Counted from the first letter of the stretch, positions 47,801 to 55,646 are shown. The stretch: 64,000 nt of DNA from Thiomonas arsenitoxydans (GCF_000253115.1 NC_014145.1:868001-932000), one strand, 5' to 3'. The notes: generated from the sequence alone by a model not told the origin. Numbers and translations: made by a program.

Positions 47801-48920
47801 TGATGCCCACGTCGTAGCGCCGCGCCAATTCGACCAGGGCGGTCAGGCGGGGCAGCAGTTCATCCATCACCCGTGCGTACTGGGCCCGGGTGTAGCGGGG
47901 ATGCAGCGCGGAGAGTTTGACCGAAAGCCCTGGCCCTTCGAAGATGCCGCGGCCGTGCGAGGCCTTGCCGATGGCATGCAGGGCCTGTTCATAAGCGGTG
48001 AAGTAACGCTGCGCGTCGGCCTCGGTGATCGCCGCCTCGCCCAGCATGTCGTAGGAGTAGCGAAAGCCCTTTTTCTCCTGCGGACGGCTGTTGGCCAGCG
48101 CTTCCGCAATGGTCTGCCCGGTGACGAACTGCTCGCCCATCAGCCGCATGGCGCGCTGCACGCCTTGGCGGATCAGCGGTTCGCCCCCCTTGCCGATGAG
48201 CCGCGACAGCGCGCTGGCCAGCCCTTTTTCACTGGTGGTTGCCGTCAGTCTGCCGGTCAACATCAGCCCCCAAACGGCCGCGTTGACGAATACCGACGGC
48301 GAGTGACCGAGATGCGCCTGCCAGTCGCCCCGACTGATCTTGTCGCGTATCAAGGCATCGCGGGTGGCGTTGTCGGGGATGCGCAGCAGCGCCTCGGCCA
48401 GACACATCAGCGCCACGCCTTCCTGGCTGGAGAGCGAAAACTCCTGCACCAAGGCCTCCACGCCGCCCATTTCGCGCCTCGCCCGCACGCCTTCGACCAG
48501 CCGCTCGGCCATTTGCCGGACGGCCGCGCGCTGGGTGGCGTCTGGAATCTGCGCCAGCTCGATCAGCATGGGCAGACATTCCGGCTCCGGCCGATGCCAG
48601 GCTGCGGTGATGGCCGCGCGCAGATCGGTCTGCGGCAGCACGTTCTGCGCCCAGTCGAGAAAGGGAGTGGGAAAGGGGGTGGAAAAGGGGGTGGGATAGG
48701 TTGCACCTTCCGGCTCGTCGTGCGGGGTGCCGGGTTGCGACGGTTTTTCGGTCGAACTCAACGTGTCAAGAGAAAACTCGCCACGCTCGATGTGTTCCAC
48801 CATGTTCAGCGTGGCCTGCTTGATCAGCCAGTGCGGTGTACGCCCCAGCCGATCTGCGGCGAGCCGCACCCGTTGGCGCAGGGCTTCGTCCATTTTGATA
48901 CCGGTTGTGGTTGCGCCCAT
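44862..48920 (-). CDS. putA: Trifunctional proline utilisation protein PutA
   Basis: A 1352-aa PutA. The N-terminal ribbon-helix-helix (IKMDEALRQRVRLAADRLGRTP) makes it also an autorepressor. A low-complexity linker with repeated TPF units (PTPFSTPFPTPF) follows. The FAD proline dehydrogenase barrel shows GPGLSVKLSALHPRYTRAQ, VGINIDAEEADRLELSLD and LVKGAYWDSEIKRAQ. The ALDH domain for glutamate semialdehyde oxidation has VLCISPWNFPLSIFCGQVAA, FTGSTEVAQLI and the catalytic Cys in DSAGQRCSALRL, ending with PFGGMGRSGTGPKAGGP and a C-terminal extension. AGGAATAAAA before the ATG fixes the start. Proline is converted to glutamate. Confidence 0.95.
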   Translation of the reverse strand: MGATTTGIKMDEALRQRVRLAADRLGRTPHWLIKQATLNMVEHIERGEFSLDTLSSTEKPSQPGTPHDEPEGATYPTPFSTPFPTPFLDWAQNVLPQTDLRAAITAAWHRPEPECLPMLIELAQIPDATQRAAVRQMAERLVEGVRARREMGGVEALVQEFSLSSQEGVALMCLAEALLRIPDNATRDALIRDKISRGDWQAHLGHSPSVFVNAAVWGLMLTGRLTATTSEKGLASALSRLIGKGGEPLIRQGVQRAMRLMGEQFVTGQTIAEALANSRPQEKKGFRYSYDMLGEAAITEADAQRYFTAYEQALHAIGKASHGRGIFEGPGLSVKLSALHPRYTRAQYARVMDELLPRLTALVELARRYDVGINIDAEEADRLELSLDLLETLCFNPALKGWNGIGFVVQAYQKRCPFVIDYLIDLARRSGHRLMVRLVKGAYWDSEIKRAQIDGLDGYPVYTRKVHTDVSYLACAHKLLAAPDAAYPQFATHNAQTVASIMQMAGENYYAGQYEFQCLHGMGEPLYDQVVGPVSAGKLARPCRIYAPVGTHDTLLAYLVRRLLENGANTSFVNRIGDDAVPVSELVTDPVDEARAIAVETSVLGAPHPRIPLPRQLFSGLGAQARLNSAGLNLANEQQLASLSAALLRSAQHMAYASPTVAEQPPPADNAQAAAVGWVPVLNPADPRDQVGWVRQTTRTEVDEATRRAQSAAPIWQVTPPGERAACLQRAADALEQQMQNLLGLIVREAGKTLPDAIGEVREAVDFLRYYAAQTAAQFDNATHRPLGVVLCISPWNFPLSIFCGQVAAALAAGNAVLAKPAEQTALIAAALVHALHAAGVPTDAVQLVPGDGGTVGAALVAHPAVAGVMFTGSTEVAQLISRTVSKRLSPQGRSIVLIAETGGQNALIADSSALAEQLVADVLTSAFDSAGQRCSALRLLCIQEDVADRVIGMIRDAMDDWSLGNPDRMHTDLGPVIDAEARDNLEAHIARMQAAGLCVTRLGRDESGGLGTFVRPTLIELDTIDRLQREVFGPVLHVLRYRREQLGAVLDAINATGYGLTFGVHSRIDETVAELSERIHAGNVYVNRNLIGAVVGVQPFGGMGRSGTGPKAGGPLYLHRLVQPLPQANSALPANLAAAAAECSKITPEPASLAALRDLLAAVQNHTMNLDDEDTTRAQAACEHYLAHSPISSVYTLPGPTGESNRYRLLPRSGGVWCIPQTVLGLVHHIAATLATGNLALIEAPSPDSPLATFLDALPPAVKAYVRSCPPTQRDALPELSVVLFEGDADALARLQDQLAQRDGLILRIESLRPAQLADGAMMDLTALVHEQSLSVNTAAAGGNAQLMTLG

Positions 48921-49075
48921 TTTTATTCCTTTCGCGTGATGGGTTGCAATTATTGGTCTTAGGTGCAACCAACGTATCAGGGATAACGCTTATTTCGATA
49001 CATTGAGGTGAGTCAACACGCCTTCTTGAGGAAGGCATGCAATGGTCAAGTTGACGCAACCTTAGGAGTCCTGCG

Positions 49076-49549
49076 ATGCCATTCGCCTCTACCCTGCGCG
49101 ATCTACAGACCCGCACCATTTTGTCGGCCCTGCAGCCCGAACAACTGGAACGACTGCTCTCCCATGCCACCGAAGAGCACATCGCGGCAGAGGGTGTGAT
49201 CTTTCTGCAAGACAAAGAGGCCGACGCCTTCTACATCGTGCGCGAGGGCAAGGTGCAGATTCAGGTGCCGGCCATCAACGGCCCGGGCGTTGAAGTACAG
49301 GCGCTAGGCGAATGGGATGTGATCGGCTGGTCCTGGCTCATCCCCCCTTATCGCTGGGCGTTTGAAGCCAAGGCGCTCACGCCGGTCACGCTGCTGCGCT
49401 TCGATGGCAAGGCTATTCTGCAGGAATGCGAGAGCGACTCCGCCCTCGGTTATGCCCTGATGAAAATTTTCGCCGGACTCATGTCCGAGCGCCTGCGCGC
49501 CGCCCGGCTGCGCATGATGGAAAGCTGGGCGCCGCCTGGCTGGGCTTGA
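49076..49549 (+). CDS. Stand-alone cyclic-nucleotide-binding-domain protein
   Basis: A 157-aa protein consisting almost entirely of a Crp-type cyclic-nucleotide-binding beta-barrel (EEHIAAEGVIFLQDKEADAFYIVREGKVQIQV ... ALGEWDVIGWSWLIPPYRWAFEAKAL) plus a C-terminal helix (ALMKIFAGLMSERLRAARLRMM). There is no helix-turn-helix after it, so it is not a normal Crp regulator; the typical phosphate-binding RxA motif is not obvious. It is divergent from putA, with about 155 bases between. Function is unknown. Confidence 0.82.
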   Translation: MPFASTLRDLQTRTILSALQPEQLERLLSHATEEHIAAEGVIFLQDKEADAFYIVREGKVQIQVPAINGPGVEVQALGEWDVIGWSWLIPPYRWAFEAKALTPVTLLRFDGKAILQECESDSALGYALMKIFAGLMSERLRAARLRMMESWAPPGWA

Positions 49550-49598
49550 GGCGGGGTTTGATGGTCGGACTGTATGTAAAAGCTCGGCACTGGCGGCG

Positions 49599-50243
49599 TC
49601 AAGGCCGGGATAGCCGCAGCAGACTCAGACCGAACGCACAGAACACCGAGCCCGACACCCGCTGCGGCCAGCCCGAAGCGAACCAGATGCTCAAGCGTTT
49701 GCGCGCCAGTACGGCCAGCCCCGCATAGGTGCTCAGCGCCAACAGCGAAATCGCCATGAACGTCAGCGTGAGCGCCAGATATTGCGGACCGAGCGGGCGC
49801 GAAGCGGTGAGAAACTGGGGAAACAGGGCCGCGATGAACACGATCGCTTTCGGGTTGCTCAACGCCACCATCAAACCCTTGACGTACAACTTATGCGGTT
49901 TGTGCGCAACGTCAGCAGTTTGAACCGTCTTCGCTTGCGCCCCATCGGGGCGCCGAGCCGCATGACGCCACTGCTGCACGCCCAGCCAGATCAGATAGGC
50001 GGCGCCTGCGAACTTCACCACGGTGAAAGCCAGTTCGGAGGTCTGGAGTATGGCGTTGAGCCCCAAGGCGCTGAGTGTCGCCAGCACCAGCAACCCGGTG
50101 ATATTGCCTAGCGAAGACAAAATGGCGTGCCTCCAACCGTGGTGCATGGCGTTATGGATGGACAGCATGACCGCAGGCCCCGGTGTGAACGAGGCGGCCA
50201 GCGCAAAGCTGATGAACAGCAGGTAAGTCGTCCAGCTTGGCAT
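49599..50243 (-). CDS. LysE/RhtB family amino-acid exporter
   Basis: A 214-aa inner-membrane exporter with about six helices. The signature SFTPGPAVMLSIHNAMHHGWR follows the first helix, with GAAYLIWLGVQQWR after the third and LSNPKAIVFIAALFPQF in the middle, all typical of RhtB-type threonine/homoserine/leucine exporters. The start at 50243 gives MPSWTTYLLFISFALAASFTP, the standard N-terminus. It is the last chromosomal gene before the tRNA remnant. Substrate is unknown. Confidence 0.9.
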   Translation of the reverse strand: MPSWTTYLLFISFALAASFTPGPAVMLSIHNAMHHGWRHAILSSLGNITGLLVLATLSALGLNAILQTSELAFTVVKFAGAAYLIWLGVQQWRHAARRPDGAQAKTVQTADVAHKPHKLYVKGLMVALSNPKAIVFIAALFPQFLTASRPLGPQYLALTLTFMAISLLALSTYAGLAVLARKRLSIWFASGWPQRVSGSVFCAFGLSLLRLSRP

Positions 50244-50283
50244 CGCGAGGGTGGAGCGCAATCGGCTGCGTGTGAGTGAAGTT

Positions 50284-50331
50284 TGGTAGGCCGTGCTGGG
50301 CTCGAACCAGCGACCAAAGGATTATGAGTCC
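50284..50331 (-). other. 3' half of a tRNA gene (anticodon CAU), likely attachment-site scar of a genomic island
   Basis: Read on the minus strand: an anticodon stem-loop AGGA-CTCATAA-TCCT (CAU), a variable region, a full T-arm (GCTGG TTCGAGC CCAGC) and an acceptor 3' strand ending CACGGCCTACCA with encoded CCA. The 5' half (acceptor 5' strand and D-arm) is absent; the DNA beyond 50,332 is AT-rich and unrelated. A tRNA 3' end left beside the chromosome is what site-specific integration into a tRNA gene produces, with the element lying to the right. tRNA-Met is most likely; CAU also occurs in tRNA-Ile2. Confidence 0.78.
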
Positions 50332-50986
50332 TCAATAAGAGGTGTTGTGAGCAAATATTCTAATCATAAGTCATTGAAAAATAACACATTGACATCCTTT
50401 TGTTGGGTTAAAAATTTGCTCACGTTTGCTCACGCCGCTCCAGGGGTACTCGGCTTGACGTCTTCCCAGTGGCGGGCCAGGAAAATCGTCCAGACGCATC
50501 AAACAGAGAGCCTCAAGTCGAAGTCGCAGACCTTGAACGACAGTTGGTGGTCATTTTGATGACGACGAGCCCGATTATCCTATCCGAGCTCCCTTGCTCT
50601 CGAGTCAAGCGCTGGATGTGTCTTTTCATGGAAGCATCGTCCACAGAGAGCTGGCTAGCCCGTTGCCTCGGGGCTTGACCGATTTGTTAGTGACCATGGT
50701 GAAGTCTTTGGCGACCACATGGTCAATGACTTTCCAGTCCCTAGTGCCCGCCAATCCACGGTCTTACACATAGGTGTGACCTGGCATGACCAGAGTCTCT
50801 CCCATGGCTTCCAAGTCGTTTGTCACCCGCGCGGCCAAGTGGACACTTCCCTTAGTATGGGTACGCAGCGGATGAGCCGTGCGCCGAAACAAGCCCCTTA
50901 CCGTCAGAACCTAGGCGTTGGCTTAAAGCGTTAACGCTCTGAACGAGCTTGATGACGCCGCCCCCTAAAGGCTAAATTCGTCGGTC
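50332..50986. other. Non-coding edge of the genomic island
   Basis: About 650 bases with no convincing intact gene. The first 100 bases are strongly AT-rich, fitting the end of an integrated element. A possible decayed coding remnant at 50,627-50,857 is listed separately. AGCGTTAACGCT near 50,927 is a perfect 12-bp palindrome. Confidence 0.5.
50627..50857 (-). pseudogene. Possible remnant of a PIN-like (DUF5615-type) toxin
   Basis: Read leftwards one frame gives HLAARVTNDLEAMGETLVMP, then HTYV, an in-frame stop, DRGLAGTRDWKVIDHVVAKD and FTMVTNKSVKPRGNG. The HV..xGLAGxxDWKxx...DFTxVTxNS pattern resembles small DUF5615/PIN-like toxins. The stop and lack of a good start make it a pseudogene at best. 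The assignment rests on a remembered motif only. Confidence 0.3.
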
Positions 50987-52261
50987 TTACAAGCCCGATA
51001 ATTTCTTGGCTTCTACCAAGCTTGAATGCTCGAACGCCGACGCAAATTCATTGAGTTCTTGCGTCGTCATGCCGATGTCCGCGGACTGCCCCACCGCGCG
51101 CCACTGCAAAACGGCCTCCACCACTTCGCGCACGATTGCGAGAGCATGCTCGCGGGTCAACGCGAACTGCGAGGCTTGCCCTAGCAATTGGGACATGCTG
51201 GTGACGGGGCCCGTATCTTCACTCAGCCAGGTTTTGGACTCGCGGTCTTTGTCTGGCATCGGATTGATGTCGAACGCAGGCGAGAGCTGCCATTGATTGC
51301 CGCCCATGTAGAGGAAGCCAATGTTTTGAAGGTGGTCGTCGACGTTGGTGATGAGGTGGTTGAACACCTGACGTCGCCACAATTCTTGGGCATCGACGAC
51401 GTAATTTGCGCAGACCCCCTTCATCACCGCAAGAACCTCGGTGTAAGCGTGTTCCTCTTGTCGATTCGCCTGAAGTAACGTGGCGCCTGAGATGTACGGA
51501 ATCCGTGCGTCCTGGGGGGTGCGGTCAAATCGCCGGATGACGGCCACTGCAGTGCCTTGCACCACCGCTACATGGGCCTTCGCGGCGGTTATACCCGCCA
51601 AGGCTGCCAGCTTGAGCGCAAGTACCTCCGCACGAGTCACATTGCGTTCGTCGTTGATGCTCGGGAACTTGCCCAGTGCCAGGTAGCCTTCTTCGTCCAG
51701 GATGCTGCATTTCGGGCGCATCCCTCCAAGAGAGGTGGCCTTGCCTCGCAGATAGGCCAAATCCTGGGCGGATTCCTTGCCGAGTTCGACTGCTCGAGAA
51801 GAGGCGAGCATCTTCTCGAGCTCGAGGAGTGGAGGCGTCGCTCGCCTGCCCGCAGGTACGGACTCGAGGTAGGCGCCATAAGCATTACGCAAACGCAGCG
51901 CACCCATTCGGCTGAAATCATCGACCGCGCAAAGGTAGTCGAGCTCGCTCAATGCGCCCAGCTTTGAGTCTTCCTCTCGGCGCTTGGCATGCGCGCGGGC
52001 GATGACACGACGACCCCACGCATCTGGCTCGGTGTCTGCGAGGGCAAGGAAGAAAAGCGAGTCTTCCTTGGTCGCCGGCTTGCGGGTCTGGTAGCCCGGC
52101 GTGGCCGTGAGGTCCGGCGATACGTTAAACGTGTCAGTATGGTCGAGCCAGTCTTGGAAGTAGGCGAACTGCGTGAATACGCGAGGACCGTTTCGTACAA
52201 ACACGAGTTTTCCCACGGGTATGCCGGATTTTCCCAGACACACATCCAGTTCTGTTTTCAT
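50987..52261 (-). CDS. hipA: HipA-family serine/threonine kinase toxin
   Basis: A 424-aa HipA-type toxin kinase. The N-terminal subdomain (DVCLGKSGIPVGKLVF) is followed by the P-loop-like autophosphorylation segment KATSLGGMRPKCSILDE, the nucleotide-binding strand VAVIRRFDRTPQ, the catalytic loop HLITNVDDHLQNIGFLY (Asp and Asn present), and the metal-binding LSPAFDINPMP. All catalytic parts are intact. The start at 52261 avoids an extra upstream tail. It lies 48 bases after hipB in the same direction. HipA proteins phosphorylate tRNA synthetases or other targets and are neutralised by HipB. Confidence 0.9.
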   Translation of the reverse strand: MKTELDVCLGKSGIPVGKLVFVRNGPRVFTQFAYFQDWLDHTDTFNVSPDLTATPGYQTRKPATKEDSLFFLALADTEPDAWGRRVIARAHAKRREEDSKLGALSELDYLCAVDDFSRMGALRLRNAYGAYLESVPAGRRATPPLLELEKMLASSRAVELGKESAQDLAYLRGKATSLGGMRPKCSILDEEGYLALGKFPSINDERNVTRAEVLALKLAALAGITAAKAHVAVVQGTAVAVIRRFDRTPQDARIPYISGATLLQANRQEEHAYTEVLAVMKGVCANYVVDAQELWRRQVFNHLITNVDDHLQNIGFLYMGGNQWQLSPAFDINPMPDKDRESKTWLSEDTGPVTSMSQLLGQASQFALTREHALAIVREVVEAVLQWRAVGQSADIGMTTQELNEFASAFEHSSLVEAKKLSGL

Positions 52262-52309
52262 GGTTTGTGCCCCGGCACTTGCTCTGGTCACCCTATCGCG
52301 AACAAGCCT

Positions 52310-52636
52310 TCAAAAGGCTTTAGGCGTCTTGCGACGCTTGCTGTAGACACGAGATGGAAGTTTTGCGTCCATCAGCGCAAGTCCCACGGAGTCAGCCTGC
52401 GTGTCCAAAAGAAGGCTCAGCTTTTCCAAATCACCAAAAACCTGCAACGCGCTGGCCAAGTAGGTGAGCGCTGTTCCAGGATGGCCGTCCTCCAGCCGAC
52501 GCACAGTGCTCACCGAGACGCTCATGCGAGACGCCAAATCGGCTTGGGATAGCCCGCGTCGCCGTCGCGCGAGCTCGATGTTCCGGCCCAATGCCGTGAG
52601 CGCCCGGGCTACAGCAAGATTAGGGGTGGCGACCAT
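52310..52636 (-). CDS. hipB: HipB-like antitoxin, XRE-family helix-turn-helix
   Basis: A 108-aa Cro/XRE-type regulator: GRNIELARRRRGLSQADLASRMSVSVSTVRRLEDG is the helix-turn-helix, followed by a dimerisation segment (ALTYLASALQVFGDLEKLSLLL). The C-terminal tail is basic (KRRKTPKAF). It precedes hipA in a normal antitoxin-first order and should repress the operon. Confidence 0.88.
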   Translation of the reverse strand: MVATPNLAVARALTALGRNIELARRRRGLSQADLASRMSVSVSTVRRLEDGHPGTALTYLASALQVFGDLEKLSLLLDTQADSVGLALMDAKLPSRVYSKRRKTPKAF

Positions 52637-53109
52637 TTAAGCATCCTTATACGAGCGGCTGTAAAGCACAAGCATTCCAATAAGAACAATTGTAGTATGC
52701 CAGCACGGATTCTTCAAAAAAGACTCCCATGAGAGCGTTTGTCATCCACAAGCGCTCTCTAAAGAGAGTTATCCGCAAACAGCGCCTCTGGAGTCAGGGC
52801 AATAGCTGAAAAAAGACTTGTTTGAGCAAAGCGCCCAGCCACTGAGGGCTCTGGATGCCTGGGCCACCGAAAGCATTCCCGGCAGAAAAAAGCCCCCTGA
52901 AACCTGAAGTCTCAGAGGGCGAATCAGGTGCCTAGTGAGTAGGCTCGAGACGTTAAGCCAACGCCTTGCCGTCAGCACGGGAAGGGCGCGTATTGGCCAA
53001 CCGGAAAGCTTTAAAGCTCTGGGGCAGGATTGCTATCGAACTCAGATGGGGTTGGCGTCTAGGCTCTCGCGAACTGTCATTCAATGCAGGGGCTGCGTTG
53101 CAGGGCCTC
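52637..53109. other. Non-coding region upstream of hipB
   Basis: About 470 bases without a credible gene. It holds the hipBA promoter at its left end and a leftward intrinsic terminator (listed separately). TTAAGCCAACGCCT at 52,953-52,966 recurs inverted at about 50,912-50,925, on the far side of hipA. Confidence 0.5.
52885..52921 (-). terminator. Intrinsic terminator, leftward
   Basis: On the minus strand GCCCTCTGA and TCAGGGGGC pair (one G-T or mismatch) around an 11-base loop, followed by TTTTTT. It would end transcripts coming from the gene at 53,110-53,733. Confidence 0.7.
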
Positions 53110-53733
53110 TTAGAAAATGCAGTCATAGTCCTCAGGGTTTTCTGGAGCCGTTGTAACTTGTCTCACCTCGCCTGGCCAGCAGACAAACACCCGTCGTTCA
53201 AATTTCTTGACCCCAGGAACGAGATTCGGCGCCACTTCCTCGATGCTCTTGGTCAATTCGTCGAGCATTTCCAGCTCTTCACCCGCGCCGGCATGCATGG
53301 ACCCCGACAGCAACTGTTCCTTGAATCTACGCCAGGTGGCACCCTGCAGGTCGGTGACGGGAAGGCGGCACGTTGACACGGAAAACAGCGGCCTGTCGCG
53401 GTGCTGCAGGATGAGTCTCATCAACCCATACCGCTCCACACCGTCAATCAGCCATGCCCGTGCATCTGTGCTCACTATCGGGATAGCGCAGACGATTTGC
53501 AGCTCCCGTTTTTGCAGCACCAAAACCACTGTGCGAAACGTGCGGTCGTCATGACCGCTAAACAGCGTCAACGCTGCCTTCAGCGTTGCATTCCGCAGAC
53601 GCCTGAGGTGGTGCCCAGGAAGTGGCACTAGCAGCGCTGCTCCAGTGAGCGGTGTGTCTGCTGCTTCAAACGCAGCCATCGCACCGGGCTCAAGAAACTT
53701 GCCCTCGTCAAAATACGTTTTAACCAACGCCAT
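53110..53733 (-). CDS. Unknown protein, family member 1 (paralogue of 54,907-55,548)
   Basis: A 207-aa protein with a strong ribosome-binding site (AAGGAGGACAAAC) at its ATG. No signal peptide or membrane segment. I do not recognise the family. It aligns by eye with the gene at 54,907: ALLVPLPGHHLRRL with ALLCELPEAVVQLL; ARAWLIDGVERYG with SRDWFIEAVESRHG; VSTCRLPVTDLQGATWRRFKEQL with LNSARLVDDINSEQWRDAKQQV; and a V(F)VCWPGE / VVVCIPDP end. Both are followed by a leftward terminator. Island location and unknown family suggest an accessory or plasmid-type function. Confidence 0.75.
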   Translation of the reverse strand: MALVKTYFDEGKFLEPGAMAAFEAADTPLTGAALLVPLPGHHLRRLRNATLKAALTLFSGHDDRTFRTVVLVLQKRELQIVCAIPIVSTDARAWLIDGVERYGLMRLILQHRDRPLFSVSTCRLPVTDLQGATWRRFKEQLLSGSMHAGAGEELEMLDELTKSIEEVAPNLVPGVKKFERRVFVCWPGEVRQVTTAPENPEDYDCIF

Positions 53734-54033
53734 GTTTGTCCTCCTTGGTTGAATGGCCTATTTCGTATAGGCATCAACTTCTCAACCGGGGATGACCGGG
53801 CTTGCACTCGTCGCTGGACGGCACTGCCAGGCCTGACGCCAAGGAGACACTAGACGCGGCTCGAGCTGAAACCGGCCCTTCTCGGACTCTCCATCCAGTG
53901 CCCGACGCGCCTCACCCCTGTGATGCTGCAACGCAACAATTTTTGTCCTTACGCTATTGCAGGGAAGGGAATCGGCCTAATATCAGGGTTATCCCTTATT
54001 ACCCTGAAAGGCTCCCCACAAGGGAGGCCCATC
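53734..54033. other. Divergent intergenic region
   Basis: Three hundred bases between two divergent genes. CTAATATCAGGGTTATCCCTTATTACCCTG near 53,979-54,007 is AT-rich with partial dyad character and may hold the rightward promoter or an operator. No gene is seen. Confidence 0.4.
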
Positions 54034-54240
54034 ATGAGCACCTTCAAACACTTCCTTGAAAATTTGTTTTCACCCCTTGATGCACAGCAGCAGGCCGAAC
54101 AGGCTTACCTCGCCAAGGCCGTTGATGCCTGCGACCTGGAGCGCCGGATGCATGAACTCGAGTACAGCGATGGAGCTGCGCTGAATTTTCCGGTGCACGC
54201 GGCTCACGCAGGAACACACGCCTGGCGGTCGCCGTGGTGA
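54034..54240 (+). CDS. DUF3563-like small protein
   Basis: A 68-aa protein beginning STFKHFLENLFSP, then AVDACDLERRMHELE, which matches the DUF3563 small-protein pattern (YLsqAvDxyDLErRMreLd) common in Burkholderiales. Family members end soon after this motif; here the tail (NFPVHAAHAGTHAWRSPW) is extra and may come from a shifted or altered 3' end. AAGGGAGGCCC before ATG is a good ribosome-binding site. Function of the family is unknown. Confidence 0.7.
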   Translation: MSTFKHFLENLFSPLDAQQQAEQAYLAKAVDACDLERRMHELEYSDGAALNFPVHAAHAGTHAWRSPW

Positions 54241-54485
54241 CATGCACCGCCGCCGCGGCGTCACCCATTGCGGAGAAACCAGCGTCGATAGAAGCGGCGG
54301 TGGCCTCGGCAGTCTCAGTTGGGAAGCACGCCCTGCAATGGCCATTCGACACCATGCGTGACCAGTATGCGAACGCTGTGCGCGCTGGGCTGGTTGAACG
54401 GTCGCTGATTGCATCAGCGCAGTTCGAGCGCAAAGTCGCCGTGCTGGAACAATCGCTGCTGGGCCCCTGCGCTCGGCACGTTTGA
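54234..54485 (+). CDS. Possible small protein overlapping the DUF3563-like gene
   Basis: An open frame of 83 codons from a GTG that overlaps the previous stop (GTGGTGA), so translation could be coupled. The sequence is Ala-rich at the start, then KHALQWPFDTMRDQYANAVRAGL and ASAQFERKVAVLEQSLL, which looks helical. No family is recognised, and the frame could be chance in GC-rich DNA. Confidence 0.35.
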   Translation: MVTCTAAAASPIAEKPASIEAAVASAVSVGKHALQWPFDTMRDQYANAVRAGLVERSLIASAQFERKVAVLEQSLLGPCARHV

Positions 54486-54906
54486 CGACGGCTTTCCTTG
54501 AGCGCGGTCGGGCGTCGGCCGGTCAGGTCATGCGTTACGTGCGGTCTGCGCACCGGCAGTTTGCACAAGCACCGCGCCTGCTCCAGGTCCGCTGAGTGGG
54601 TGATGTGTGCAGCCCGAGATTCGCCGTGTCTTCGTCACAAATCGCATTGGCCATTCCGCCTCCTACGCCAAAATACGGCTGAGCTGCCTACCGCAAGACC
54701 CTCTTAGGGCCAGGGCGGGTGCCATCTCGCTCTAGGCCGGGGTGCGTGCATTCGGACGACGCGTTCAAAATATTCGGTGGTTGCCCCTACAAGAAAAGGC
54801 GCCGAACCCAGAAAGGATTCGGCGCTGAATTGCGACGTGTAAACGACCGGCAAGCCGGTGGAGATACACGTTCTTGTTGTTGCCCTCTAATGCCGGCTGG
54901 GCGGCG
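54486..54906. other. Non-coding region
   Basis: About 420 bases with no gene that I can support. It includes a leftward terminator at 54,792-54,828 for the gene that ends at 54,907. Confidence 0.5.
54792..54828 (-). terminator. Intrinsic terminator, leftward
   Basis: On the minus strand AGCGCCGAA and TTCGGCGCC form a strong stem around a loop of about 10 bases, followed by TTTTC. It lies about 80 bases after the stop of the gene at 54,907-55,548. Confidence 0.72.
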
Positions 54907-55548
54907 TCAATGGACCACTGACGGTGTCGCACCGTCAGTGGCTGATAAGTCCTCCCGCCCAGGCGGCACATACTGTGGGTCCGGGATGCAAACGACCACG
55001 TGAAGTGTCTCGACTACAAAGCCTTGAATCACAGACCGCGGCGCTGCCTCGACTTCGAGCAGCAGCTTGTAGAAGTCCAGACCGCGGGCCTCTGCCTCCA
55101 GTTCATAGCGTGCCCGCATGACCTGTTGCTTCGCGTCACGCCACTGCTCGCTATTGATGTCATCGACAAGTCGCGCTGAGTTCAGCAGGGCCAGCTGCTG
55201 CGTCTCCGTAACAGACACCGCAAGTGTCACTCCATGGCGACTTTCGACAGCTTCGATAAACCAATCACGCGAGACCTTGTCGACAAGCGGCACGATGTAC
55301 ATCGCCTGCGTCGACGCAGCTTGCATATGAATAACCGCGCAGGGCATGCCGTTCTGCGTTGCTGCGACGCCCATCCCAACGCCGTGTGGGACCAGCGGGC
55401 TCTCCAAGAGCTGGACAACTGCCTCAGGAAGTTCGCACAGCAACGCATGCCCTTGGGAAGTGGGTTTTTTCTTGAGTGTTGTGAGTTCCTCCGCAAACTG
55501 AATGGGGTCGAGAACGATGCCGGCGGACCGGTGAATTTTGATGGTCAT
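54907..55548 (-). CDS. Unknown protein, family member 2 (paralogue of 53,110-53,733)
   Basis: A 213-aa soluble protein starting at 55548 after CCAGGAGAAATGACTCT. The frame is open further upstream, but that part overlaps the 43-aa ORF and looks non-coding. Segments SRDWFIEAVESRHGVTLAVS, LNSARLVDDINSEQWRDAKQ and VVETLHVVVCIPDPQY match the paralogue at 53,110. The protein is rich in alpha/beta content with no membrane part or known motif. It may be in one transcript with the 43-aa ORF at 55,647-55,778. Confidence 0.75.
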   Translation of the reverse strand: MTIKIHRSAGIVLDPIQFAEELTTLKKKPTSQGHALLCELPEAVVQLLESPLVPHGVGMGVAATQNGMPCAVIHMQAASTQAMYIVPLVDKVSRDWFIEAVESRHGVTLAVSVTETQQLALLNSARLVDDINSEQWRDAKQQVMRARYELEAEARGLDFYKLLLEVEAAPRSVIQGFVVETLHVVVCIPDPQYVPPGREDLSATDGATPSVVH

Positions 55549-55616
55549 AGAGTCATTTCTCCTGGGGTGGTAGTTGGCCTGCTTCGTGTAGCTACTGACC
55601 CCCAGAACCGCATCCG

Positions 55617-55643
55617 CCAACCTCGGAGATGCGCCGAGGTTGG
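55617..55643. repeat. Perfect 10-bp hairpin between the 43-aa ORF and the next gene
   Basis: CCAACCTCGG and CCGAGGTTGG surround a 7-base loop. No U-run follows on either strand. It lies four bases after the 43-aa ORF stop on the leftward transcript and could protect RNA or attenuate. Confidence 0.5.
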
Positions 55644-55646
55644 CTC

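Noticed and set aside
50293..50559. Rightward 88-codon frame starting in the tRNA remnant
   Set aside because: Its first residues (MLGSNQRPKDYESS) are the translation of the antisense of the tRNA 3' half, a common false gene.
53802..54059. Rightward 85-codon frame before the DUF3563-like gene
   Set aside because: It overlaps the DUF3563 start in another frame and lies in the likely promoter region; no ribosome-binding site.
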